Of a stretch of DNA of 64,000 nucleotides, positions 31,823-43,600 are shown one piece after another (position 1 is the first letter of the stretch; each line of letters starts with the position of its first letter). The position numbers and the translations under genes were made by a program. The notes under the pieces are model-generated. The model ran no database searches. It was not told the origin of the DNA and worked only from the letters and a program-made list of their open reading frames with translations. The DNA is from Pseudomonadales bacterium. Lineage in GTDB: Bacteria > Pseudomonadota > Gammaproteobacteria > Pseudomonadales > Azotimanducaceae. The stretch spans positions 1-64,000 of the forward strand of contig JAJDTI010000174.1 of assembly GCA_022827245.1 (NCBI GenBank), in the 5' to 3' direction.

Positions 31823-32209
31823 TCAGGCGAACAGCCACGTGTGCAGCAGCCGTCCCGGCATGAGCGCGAACGTCCCCGCGATGAGAATCCCGCCCACGTA
31901 GACGCCCACCATGTGGCCACGGTGCGCGGTCACGTTGCCCCGCCGGATGCTGTAGATCGCCGCGGGGACACTGACCAGCACCAGCACGCTGAACAGGTGG
32001 ATGAACCCGAAGTGGTCGAGGACGCGCGGCCCTACCGCGGCCGGCATCGGGAGCGTCACGAGCGCCGTGAAGAGGATCAGCGCGGCGTACACGCGACCGA
32101 GCCGCCTGTGCACCGGCGTGCCCTTGCGCCGCAACAGCAGCCAGGCGCCGATCATGAAACACGGCAGGACCGTCCCGAGGTGGGCGTACGCGAGGGACAG
32201 GTAGGACAT
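31823..32209 (-). CDS. DUF2306 family membrane protein
   Basis: Small integral membrane protein of 128 aa with four hydrophobic helices. Family-like stretches are LLLRRKGTPVHRRLGRVYA, HFGFIHLFSVLVL, HRGHMVGVYVGG and the end LMPGRLLHTWLF. The function of the family is unknown. ATG at 32209 was chosen because it starts right at the first helix; a GTG at 32242 would add 11 residues. It converges with parB. Confidence 0.8.
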   Translation of the reverse strand: MSYLSLAYAHLGTVLPCFMIGAWLLLRRKGTPVHRRLGRVYAALILFTALVTLPMPAAVGPRVLDHFGFIHLFSVLVLVSVPAAIYSIRRGNVTAHRGHMVGVYVGGILIAGTFALMPGRLLHTWLFA

Positions 32210-32307
32210 CGGAGCCCCGTTTTGCGCGCTGGCGGCGGACACCCTGTACTTTCAGACACTTAACTGTGCATGTCCAGACCGGATCGCGCCCGCTGACACT
32301 AGGACGT

Positions 32308-32384
32308 GCGCCGCGGCGCACATGAATTGCAGCCCCGGCTCCATTGACCGCCGCTCGGCGGCCAGCGGATACTGCGCAGCAAGG
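32308..32384 (+). promoter_or_regulatory. Repeated promoter cassette, copy A
   Basis: Diverged copy of a cassette also present at 34192 and 35238. It keeps the core CACAtGAAtTGCAGC, then TTGACC (32344-32349), an 18-base spacer and GATACT (32368-32373). The coiled-coil gene begins 42 bases after the -10, similar to the spacing in the other copies. Confidence 0.6.
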
Positions 32385-32414
32385 AGCAACCTGCAAGACC
32401 ATGGAGGGCCTCCC

Positions 32415-32999
32415 ATGCAGGAACTGTTCAGCGATCCTCGCGCCTGGCTCGTTCTGGCCGCGTTCGTCGGCCTCGTCTTCGCCGTTGGCCGCTGGGTCGG
32501 CGAAGTGAATTCGGACCGGAAGTCCTTCAAGGAGTTCATGGCCGAAACCCGCAGGCAACTGGGCGAAATCCAGGGGCAACTGGCCGAAGTCCACAGGCAA
32601 TTCGCCGAAGTCCACAGGCAACTCGCCGAGGTTCATCGGCAGATCGGGGAGATCTTTGGTCGCCTCCCGTCCGAAGCCATCGCGGGCACCAGTCCCCTCC
32701 GATTGACGGAGTTGGGGAAGCGTGTCTCCGAAGCAATCGATGGCCGGGAACTGGCGGTCGAACTCGCCCAGGGCTTGCTGCCGCAGGCCGAAGGCAAGCG
32801 CCCCCACCAGATCGCCCGACTCTGCAGCGACTACGTCAACGACACGTTCAAGCCGACTGCCGAGCAGTTGGACCGGTTCGAGGCCGCGGCGTACGAGGAG
32901 GGCATCACCCGCTCTGAAGTGTTCCAGGTGATCGCGGTCGAACTGCGCGACCACCTGCTGGCGCGCGCATTGCCCGCCCCCCAGACGGTCCCCGCGTAG
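32415..32999 (+). CDS. Membrane-anchored coiled-coil protein of unknown function
   Basis: 194 aa. One N-terminal membrane helix (about 10-28, WLVLAAFVGLVFAVG) is followed by a coiled coil built of near-identical heptads, LAEVHRQ repeated about four times (about residues 55-85), encoded by 21-base direct repeats at 32575-32645. The C-terminal half is a compact helical domain (LRLTELGKRVSEAIDGREL onward). No known catalytic motif was recognised. ATG 32415 is preferred over an in-frame ATG at 32322, which would begin inside cassette A. The stop codon TAG lies inside a 25-base palindromic repeat. Confidence 0.75.
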   Translation: MQELFSDPRAWLVLAAFVGLVFAVGRWVGEVNSDRKSFKEFMAETRRQLGEIQGQLAEVHRQFAEVHRQLAEVHRQIGEIFGRLPSEAIAGTSPLRLTELGKRVSEAIDGRELAVELAQGLLPQAEGKRPHQIARLCSDYVNDTFKPTAEQLDRFEAAAYEEGITRSEVFQVIAVELRDHLLARALPAPQTVPA

Positions 33000-33020
33000 G
33001 GGCCGCCCTTGCGGCGGCCC
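32996..33020 (+). repeat. GTAGGGG palindromic element, copy 1
   Basis: 25-base element: GTAGGGG followed by a GC-rich palindrome (GGCCGCC and GGCGGCC around CTTG). The TAG at 32997-32999 is the stop codon of the coiled-coil gene. RNA from it could form a stable hairpin, but there is no U-tract. Confidence 0.8.
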
Positions 33021-33029
33021 GGGTCTCGT

Positions 33030-33530
33030 TCAGCCAGGCCGCCGCCAGACGAACCGAGCAAACAACGCCATGACGATCCCGCCCATGACGAGGATCACCG
33101 CCGCGTAGCTGGCGAGGTCGGCGGGCGGGTTGTAGAGCCGCGAGAGCCAGTAAACGTACGTGGCCGCGTGGACGGCGAGGAAGACGGCCGCGTTCCGCAA
33201 CGGCCGCCGGCCATAGACGCGCGAGAGCACCAGCGCCTGCAGGGCGATCATCACCGCGACCGCCGGAGCGGACACCAGGACGAACAGGTTCGCCGTGACG
33301 TCAGCGTGATCCTGCAGCGCCCCGATCCACGCGGTGCTCGCGATCTCGGTAGGCAGGACGCTCACGATCGCCACGAACGCCACGGCCGCGACCTGGACCG
33401 CTCCTGCGCGGAACCAGTCGCCGCGGCCCTCCTTGCGCGTCGCGCTGTAGATCCCGATGGAGAGCAGCGCCCCCAGGTAGAGGAGCGCCGATAGCGGGAT
33501 CAGCAGCCGCACTGGCGGCAGCCCGTCCAC
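33030..33530 (-). CDS. Membrane protein of unknown function beside the selenoprotein gene
   Basis: 166 aa with about five hydrophobic helices (LLIPLSALLYLGALLSIGIY, VAAVAFVAIVSVLP, NLFVLVSAPAVAVMIALQAL, NAAVFLAVHAATYVYWL, YAAVILVMGGIVMALFA). The family was not recognised. The GTG start at 33530 directly follows the stop of the peroxiredoxin-like gene, so the two are probably one operon and may act on the same membrane or redox task (inference). Confidence 0.7.
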   Translation of the reverse strand: MDGLPPVRLLIPLSALLYLGALLSIGIYSATRKEGRGDWFRAGAVQVAAVAFVAIVSVLPTEIASTAWIGALQDHADVTANLFVLVSAPAVAVMIALQALVLSRVYGRRPLRNAAVFLAVHAATYVYWLSRLYNPPADLASYAAVILVMGGIVMALFARFVWRRPG

Positions 33531-34079
33531 TCAGGCGTCCGGCGCCGCGCCGACGGCGGCGAACACCTCCTCGAACGGTGGCCGGGTCCGGTAACCGGGC
33601 ACGGCGAACTTCGCGTTGATGCGCCCGTCCGGCGCCAGCCAGAGGATGCCCGGCAGCGGGATGCCCTGGCCCAGGTTCTCGTCGGGAACGCCGAACGCGT
33701 TCACGTGCTGCCCGTCCACGTCCCGCAGCAGGGGGAAGCCGAGTTCCTTGCTGTCGTGGAACCCCTTCAGGATCTCGAGGCTGTCATAGGTCATCGCCGC
33801 GACGTTCACGCCGAGGCCTTCGAACTTGCTCCGCCAGCTTTCCAGTTGAACCAACTGGGCCTTGCAGAAGGGTCACCAATCGGCGGAGCGGCTGAGCAGC
33901 AGCAGTACCCCGTTCTCCCCGCAGAGCGACGCGAGGTCGCGGGTCGTGCCGTCCTGGTCCTGGGCCGAGATGGCGGGCGCCGTAGCGCCGACGGCGGGTC
34001 CCCAGGACTGCGCGTAGTCGTCCGCGAACACCATGCCGGACAGCGCGACCAGCATGCCCCCCAACCAGAGTCTCTTCAT
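33531..34079 (-). CDS. Probable selenocysteine-containing peroxiredoxin-like protein (in-frame TGA)
   Basis: Read through one TGA (33873-33875), this frame gives a 182-residue periplasmic redoxin. MKRLWLGGMLVALSGMVFA is a signal peptide; then VGATAPAISAQDQDG starts an AhpC/TSA-like thioredoxin fold. The TGA is residue 69 in SRSADW-U-PFCKAQL; family relatives have SADWCPFCKxQL, so the stop stands where the catalytic Cys belongs, giving a UxxC redox pair. Both halves are in the same frame and conserved, with GIPLPGILWLAPDGRI and YRTRPPFEEVF following. A perfect hairpin follows at SECIS distance. Substrate unknown; peroxide or disulfide reduction is the likely chemistry. The alternative is a nonsense mutation, which would not explain the position or the hairpin. 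No Sec machinery lies in the window. Confidence 0.85.
33842..33875 (-). promoter_or_regulatory. Putative bacterial SECIS element after the in-frame TGA
   Basis: In the mRNA the TGA (33875-33873) is followed by CCAGUUG-GUU-CAACUGG (33858-33842), a perfect 7-bp stem with a 3-base GUU loop. The loop begins 22 bases after the UGA and starts with G, within the range described for bacterial SECIS elements (a short stem with G in the apical loop, roughly 16-37 bases downstream). The stem also encodes QLVQLE. Confidence 0.75.
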
Positions 34080-34191
34080 GCGTTCTTCTCCCGTTCTTCT
34101 CGAAGCGTGGGATCGTTGTCGTCCGCGAGGATAGAAGATCGCCCGTTCGTTGTGAATTCCGGCCGCCGCAAACGCGGGAAGGCGCCCCGCC

Positions 34192-34264
34192 GCGTGCGCC
34201 TTCGCTCACAGGAAATGCAGCTTCGGCCGCGTTGACCATCCGCCGCCTGAATTCGATACTGGGC
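34192..34264 (+). promoter_or_regulatory. Repeated promoter cassette, copy B
   Basis: Nearly identical to copy C over about 47 bases upstream of the -35 (shared CACAGGAAATGCAGCTTCGG core). TTGACC (34232-34237), 17-base spacer, GATACT (34255-34260). It leads, 32 bases later, into the decayed RusA-family gene and the nuclease-HEPN gene. Confidence 0.7.
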
Positions 34265-34292
34265 AGCATGCGCAGACGAGACAGGGATGTCG

Positions 34293-34542
34293 ATGATGCT
34301 TGAGTTTGTAGTCAGCGGCACTCCCGCATCTCAGCAGGCCCGCAACCGGCAACGCGCTCAAGGGCTTGATCTTCGCTGACGACGCACAGGTGACCGACTT
34401 GCTTTGCCGAAAGAGGAACGTGAAGCTCGAGCTGGACATCGAGCGACCCTCTCCGCTGCTCCTGACGACGTTCGATCGCCGCGATCAGTTCCTCCACATC
34501 CAGGTGGCCGACGCGCCGACGCAGGAGGTGGCGTCGTGGTAG
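34293..34542 (+). pseudogene. Decayed RusA-family endonuclease gene
   Basis: The first frame from ATG 34293/34296 reads MLEFVVSGTPASQQARNR, the typical start of RusA-like Holliday junction resolvase family proteins. After about 20 codons the homology jumps to another frame: ALKGLIFADDAQVTD, the metal-binding end of the RusA core, then RRDQFLHIQV to a TAG at 34540-34542. The middle of the domain, with Trp and the first Asp cluster, is missing, so there has been an internal deletion of perhaps 50 codons plus a frame change. Its end overlaps the start of the nuclease-HEPN gene, suggesting they were one operon. Identification rests on pattern recall. Confidence 0.6.
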
Positions 34543-35180
34543 GTGGGACAACTGGCCCGGAATACCTCCTGCTGCGCAAGAAGGCGGAGGAGTACCGCGG
34601 CAAGGGCTACGAGGTGTCCCTCGAGACGCCGCTCGACCTGCTGCCCAACTTCCGGGCGGACCTGGTTGCGCGGAAGGGCGACGAGGTCAGGGTCGTCGAG
34701 GTCAAGTCGCGCGCGTCGCTGGGCGCGATGCCCGAAATCGGTGAGCTCGCGCGCGTGGTCGATGCGAAGGAAGGATGGACCTTCGAACTGGTGCTGCTGG
34801 GCGAGCCCGACAGGCTGGATACTCCGGAGGGCATGCACCTGTGCGATCGCGTCGCGATCCAGGATCGGATCGAGCAGGCGGAGCAGACGCTCGCGACCGG
34901 GCACACCGAAGCGGCTCTCGTGCTCGCCTGGTCGGCGGTTGAGGCTGCGACGAGGGAGGCGCTCGTCGCGGAAGGCGTGCTGGAGAGGGATATCGCAAAA
35001 GGACGCAGTGTCCTCGACCAGGGGGTGTTCCACGGCGTGGTGTCGCGGGACGAATACGACCGCCTGACCGATCTGCGGGCGTACCGAAACGCCATCGCCC
35101 ACGGCTACGCCGTCGAGGGCTTTGACGAACAGGTCGCCAGGCGCGTCATCGACACCGCGCGCGAGATGATCGCGCCGTAG
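34536..35180 (+). CDS. PD-(D/E)XK nuclease-HEPN fusion protein
   Basis: 214 aa from GTG 34536, overlapping the RusA remnant. The N-terminal half is restriction-endonuclease-like (resembling REase_AHJR-type domains): FRADLVARKGDEVRVVEVKSR supplies Asp42, Glu55 and Lys57 of the D-ExK site. The C-terminal half is helical with LRAYRNAIAHG, an R-x4-H (Arg184, His189) motif of HEPN RNase/toxin-type domains. Such fusions are found around defence loci; the actual target is unknown. The stop TAG lies inside a 25-base palindromic repeat. Transcription probably comes from cassette B. Confidence 0.75.
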   Translation: MVGGTTGPEYLLLRKKAEEYRGKGYEVSLETPLDLLPNFRADLVARKGDEVRVVEVKSRASLGAMPEIGELARVVDAKEGWTFELVLLGEPDRLDTPEGMHLCDRVAIQDRIEQAEQTLATGHTEAALVLAWSAVEAATREALVAEGVLERDIAKGRSVLDQGVFHGVVSRDEYDRLTDLRAYRNAIAHGYAVEGFDEQVARRVIDTAREMIAP

Positions 35181-35201
35181 GGGCCGCCCTCGTGGCGGCC
35201 C
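35177..35201 (+). repeat. GTAGGGG palindromic element, copy 2
   Basis: Same 25-base element as at 32996, with GGCCGCC and GGCGGCC arms around CTCGT. TAG at 35178-35180 is the stop codon of the nuclease-HEPN gene. Confidence 0.82.
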
Positions 35202-35237
35202 GCCTCGACACGTCTTCGGGGGAGACGAGGCAAGCCC

Positions 35238-35311
35238 CCACGCGTGCGCCTTGGCCCACAGGAAATGCAGCTTCGGCCGCGTTGACCGTTCTCCGGCGGA
35301 GACTCGATACT
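35238..35311 (+). promoter_or_regulatory. Repeated promoter cassette, copy C
   Basis: Matches copy B closely through CACAGGAAATGCAGCTTCGG, then TTGACC (35282-35287), 18-base spacer, GATACT (35306-35311). The next start codon is 36 bases downstream at 35348, preceded by GGGAGG. Confidence 0.7.
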
Positions 35312-35347
35312 GGCTTCGAGCGATTGGCCTTCCTGGGAGGTGCTTCG

Positions 35348-35539
35348 ATGGCCTCGAATCGCAACCCTTGGATATTCCCGACACCCAGGCGCCGCCCCAG
35401 GTCCGAGTGGGCGCCGGTGGATGCCTATGAGAAGTCCATCGCGGAGATCTTCGAGGAGCCGGGGGTTCAGGAGCAGATCGCGACCCTCGCCAGGATGTTC
35501 GACCTGCAGCAGCGGGGCGGCGCGGATCGCGAGGAGTGA
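35348..35539 (+). CDS. Small protein of unknown function (63 aa)
   Basis: Starts MASNRNPWIFPTPRRRPRSE and continues with an acidic amphipathic stretch (VDAYEKSIAEIFEEPGVQEQ). A good GGGAGG ribosome site lies 8 bases before the ATG, and cassette C is upstream, so it is probably expressed. No family was recognised. It overlaps the next tiny gene by GTGA. Confidence 0.6.
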   Translation: MASNRNPWIFPTPRRRPRSEWAPVDAYEKSIAEIFEEPGVQEQIATLARMFDLQQRGGADREE

Positions 35540-35640
35540 GCCTCGGCGCCGTCCTGGTCTCCGCCGTGGTCGGCTACTGGATTCTGCGCCAGACCCACTA
35601 CTTCAAGCCCGCCTCGGGAGCTCCGACACCGGCGACGTAG
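35536..35640 (+). CDS. Tiny single-helix membrane protein (34 aa)
   Basis: GTG start at 35536 overlaps the previous stop, with GAGGA just upstream. The product has one hydrophobic helix (LGAVLVSAVVGYWIL) and a short RQTHYFKP tail. The overlap, ribosome site and clean helix support a real two-gene unit with the 63-residue protein, but coding status is unproven. Confidence 0.5.
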   Translation: MSLGAVLVSAVVGYWILRQTHYFKPASGAPTPAT

Positions 35641-35690
35641 GCCGCGGTCCTCCCCCGTCCCGTGGCCGGCGCACCACCCGTCCCGGGCAC

Positions 35691-35715
35691 GGGCGCCCAC
35701 GAGGGCCGCCCCTAC
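35691..35715 (-). repeat. GTAGGGG palindromic element, copy 4
   Basis: On the minus strand it reads GTAGGGGCGGCCC then TCGTGGGCGCCC, the same family as the other copies. It is not at a gene end; it lies just upstream of the ATP synthase operon, and its GTAG end abuts the -35 region of the presumed promoter. Confidence 0.75.
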
Positions 35716-35741
35716 AAAACCCATACCCGCCTCCGTATAAT
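35713..35741 (+). promoter_or_regulatory. Candidate promoter of the ATP synthase operon
   Basis: A perfect TATAAT (35736-35741) lies 37 bases before the atpI start. The -35 at 17 bases spacing is weak (TACAAA, 35713-35718) and touches repeat copy 4. Confidence 0.5.
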
Positions 35742-35778
35742 GCGCGCGCCTCGCGCACCCTCCCTTTCGCGTACGAGC

Positions 35779-37324
<1,546 letters not shown>

Positions 37325-37361
37325 CGCGCTTCCCCTCTGGGGGAGAGAAGAGAGGTAACCG

Positions 37362-37832
37362 ATGGACATCAACATGACGCTCCTGGGCCAGACGGTCACG
37401 TTCATCGTGTTCGTGTGGTTCTGCTACAAGTTCATCTGGCCGTTCCTGATCGAAGCGATGCGGGAGCGCCAGAAGACCATCGCCGAGGGTCTCGCCGCCG
37501 GCGAAGAGGCCGAACGCAGCCGCGAGAGCGCCCGCGAAGAAGTGGCCGACCGCCTGAAGGAAGCGCAGGCCGAAGCCCAGCGCATCGTCGACCAGGCGCG
37601 CAGCCAGGCGGCGCAGATGATCGAGCAGGCCCGCCAGGACGCCCGCGACGAGGGCGACCGGCTGAAGGAAGCGGCCAACGCCGAGATCGAGCAGGAGTTC
37701 AACCGCGCGCGTGAATCGCTGCGCGGCGAAGTCGCGACGCTGGCCGTCCAGGGCGCCGAGCGCATCCTGGAAGCGGACATCGACCGCGACCGCCACGGCG
37801 AACTCCTGAACCGTCTCGCCGCGGAGCTCTAG
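37362..37832 (+). CDS. atpF: ATP synthase Fo subunit b
   Basis: Peripheral stalk subunit, 156 aa: one membrane helix (VTFIVFVWFCYKFIWPFLI) and a long charged dimerising helix rich in Glu, Arg, Gln and Ala. Usual length and position. The upstream AGAGAGGTAACCG gives a good ribosome site. Confidence 0.97.
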   Translation: MDINMTLLGQTVTFIVFVWFCYKFIWPFLIEAMRERQKTIAEGLAAGEEAERSRESAREEVADRLKEAQAEAQRIVDQARSQAAQMIEQARQDARDEGDRLKEAANAEIEQEFNRARESLRGEVATLAVQGAERILEADIDRDRHGELLNRLAAEL

Positions 37833-37846
37833 GCGGACACGCACCC

Positions 37847-38386
37847 ATGGCCGAACTCGCCACCCTCGCCCGCCCCTACGCCAACGCGGTGTTCGACATC
37901 GCGAGCGAACGGGAGACGCTCGACCGCTGGTCGCGCATGCTCACCGTCGCCGCGGCGGCGGTCGCGGAACCGGCCGTGCAGGCGCTCATCGAATCGCCGG
38001 CGGTCACGGACCAGCAGAAGGCCCACGGCCTCATTGACGTGGTGCGCGACGAGCTCGACGACGCCGGCCGGCGCTTCCTGCACACCCTGGCGGACAACAA
38101 GCGCCTCACCCTCCTGCCCGAGATCGGCGCGCAGTTTGAGGCCCTGAAGGCGGAGGCCGAGCGCGTGCTCGACGTCGAGATCGCGAGCGCCGTGCCGCTC
38201 TCGAACGCCGAACTCGACCGCTTCACCGACGCGCTCAAGCGCCGCTACGAGCGTGACATCCAGCTCTCCACCGTGGTCGACGCGGAACTCATCGGCGGCG
38301 CCGTCGTGCGCGCCGGCGACACCGTCGTCGACGGATCCGTACGCGGCAAGCTCGACAAGCTCGCGGAGTCCCTGACCCGGACGTAG
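37847..38386 (+). CDS. atpH: ATP synthase F1 subunit delta
   Basis: Links F1 to the peripheral stalk. 179 aa, starting [19 protein letters not shown] (the conserved ARPYA box) and ending with [15 protein letters not shown], the conserved G-S-R-xxL C-terminal motif. 14 bases after atpF. Confidence 0.97.
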   Translation: MAELATLARPYANAVFDIASERETLDRWSRMLTVAAAAVAEPAVQALIESPAVTDQQKAHGLIDVVRDELDDAGRRFLHTLADNKRLTLLPEIGAQFEALKAEAERVLDVEIASAVPLSNAELDRFTDALKRRYERDIQLSTVVDAELIGGAVVRAGDTVVDGSVRGKLDKLAESLTRT

Positions 38387-38417
38387 CCGCGCGCCGAACC
38401 GAATCGAGGAAAGACGA

Positions 38418-39965
<1,548 letters not shown>

Positions 39966-39996
39966 ACAGAAGAAAGAGGCATAACGAGACCGCCCC

Positions 39997-42289
<2,293 letters not shown>

Positions 42290-42371
42290 CGCGACGCTGC
42301 GCATCCCGGCGACCCCGGAGGAGACCCGAGCCGTGACCGTCATCAAGAACGCTACGCAAGGACTCTAGGCC

Positions 42372-42794
42372 ATGGCCACCACCATGCACTGCGACATCGT
42401 GAGCGCGGAGAAGGAGATCTTCTCCGGACCCGTGACGATGGTGATCGCGACCGGGACCATTGGCGAGCTCGGGATCCTGCCCGGACATGCGCCGCTGCTG
42501 ACCGGGATCAAGCCCGGGCCGGTGCGGCTGCAGTTCGAGGATGGGGAGGAGGACGTGTTCTTTGCGTCTGGGGGGTTCCTGGAGGTTCAGCCGAGCGTGG
42601 TGACGATCCTGGCGGATACGGCGTTGCATGCTGATGACATTGACGAGGCGGCGGCGTTGGAGGCTCAGGGGCAGGCGGAGCGGGCGCTGGCGGAGCAGGC
42701 GGCGGACTTCAACTTCTCGTTGGCTACGGCGCAGTTGGCTGAGGCGGCGGGGCGGCAGAGGACGTTGGAGGAGTTGCGGAAGAGGCGGCGGTGA
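42372..42794 (+). CDS. atpC: ATP synthase F1 subunit epsilon
   Basis: Rotor base and inhibitory subunit, 140 aa. N-terminal beta-sandwich ([37 protein letters not shown]) and C-terminal helical hairpin. Last gene of the operon. In its 3' half, codon third positions shift from C-rich to G/T-rich, and the sequence after it belongs to a defence island; the usual next gene glmU is not present. Confidence 0.96.
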   Translation: MATTMHCDIVSAEKEIFSGPVTMVIATGTIGELGILPGHAPLLTGIKPGPVRLQFEDGEEDVFFASGGFLEVQPSVVTILADTALHADDIDEAAALEAQGQAERALAEQAADFNFSLATAQLAEAAGRQRTLEELRKRRR

Positions 42795-42853
42795 CGGGGG
42801 GGCGGATTCGTCTGCTTCGGTCGTGGCCGTGGTGGTCCTTCTAGGGGGGCTTG

Positions 42854-43600
42854 ATGCGGCAAAGCGATGTGGAGATTCGCTCTATCGGCGCACTCGTCGA
42901 CAGACTTTCCGAAGACGTCCCTGACGACCAGCCTACATGGTTCAGAGGGATGGCGAACCGGGATTGGCGTTTGGAGCCATCCCTGGCACGACACGGTGGC
43001 ATTGACCTCGAGATACCGTTAATCAAACGGTTCAAGCAGAATGCGCTGCCCCATATGAGCTCCCGCCCTGAGAACGAATGGGAGTGGCTGTTTGTTATGC
43101 AGCATCATGGCCTGCCCACAAGACTATTGGACTGGACCGAGAACGCCTTAGTTGCTCTTTATTTCGTCGTCAACGACGTCTCCCCGGAGGCCCGGGACAA
43201 CGATGGAGCGCTCTGGGCCATATTGCCAGTGGGGTTGAACGCAGACTCAAAGTACGGCCCCGAGTACGAGCGCGACATACCGAGCTTCGGCGATGATGAC
43301 CATCTTGATTCCTATTTGCCCAGCGTGGTCACCAAACAACGGGTGGAGTTCGGCCCGCTTGCCGCTATCGCGTTGCGGAACACGCTGAGGATGCAGATGC
43401 AGCAGGGTGTGTTTACGGTCAACCACAAGGAGCTGACCGCGTTAGACTCCAACGGGGGCGGCGACTACCTTTGGAGATACATTATTCCAGGAAGGGAGAA
43501 ACAGAAGGTAAGGCGAGAGCTAAGACTCCTCGGTATCGAGAAGCTCACGCTCTTTCCGGAGCTTGCTAATGTCGCCGAGCGGGCCAAGGACATAACATGA
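42854..43600 (+). CDS. FRG-domain protein
   Basis: 248 aa with the FRG signature: PTWFRGMANRDWRLEPSLAR at about 28-47 and QHHGLPTRLLDWTENALVAL at about 84-103. FRG proteins occur widely in phage-defence contexts; the biochemical activity is not established. ATG 42854 preferred over TTG 42851. It overlaps the DUF262 gene by ATGA, so the two are a translationally coupled pair. Codon use is less GC-biased than in the ATP synthase genes, indicating transfer. Confidence 0.85.
   Translation: MRQSDVEIRSIGALVDRLSEDVPDDQPTWFRGMANRDWRLEPSLARHGGIDLEIPLIKRFKQNALPHMSSRPENEWEWLFVMQHHGLPTRLLDWTENALVALYFVVNDVSPEARDNDGALWAILPVGLNADSKYGPEYERDIPSFGDDDHLDSYLPSVVTKQRVEFGPLAAIALRNTLRMQMQQGVFTVNHKELTALDSNGGGDYLWRYIIPGREKQKVRRELRLLGIEKLTLFPELANVAERAKDIT

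Noticed and set aside
32575-32645. Short direct repeats that could suggest a CRISPR array
   Set aside because: The 21-base repeats have no spacers, are in frame and encode coiled-coil heptads.
33873-33875. Ordinary stop codon or pseudogene in the peroxiredoxin-like gene
   Set aside because: The TGA is the only interruption, lies at the catalytic Cys codon and is followed by a SECIS-like hairpin; selenocysteine explains all three.
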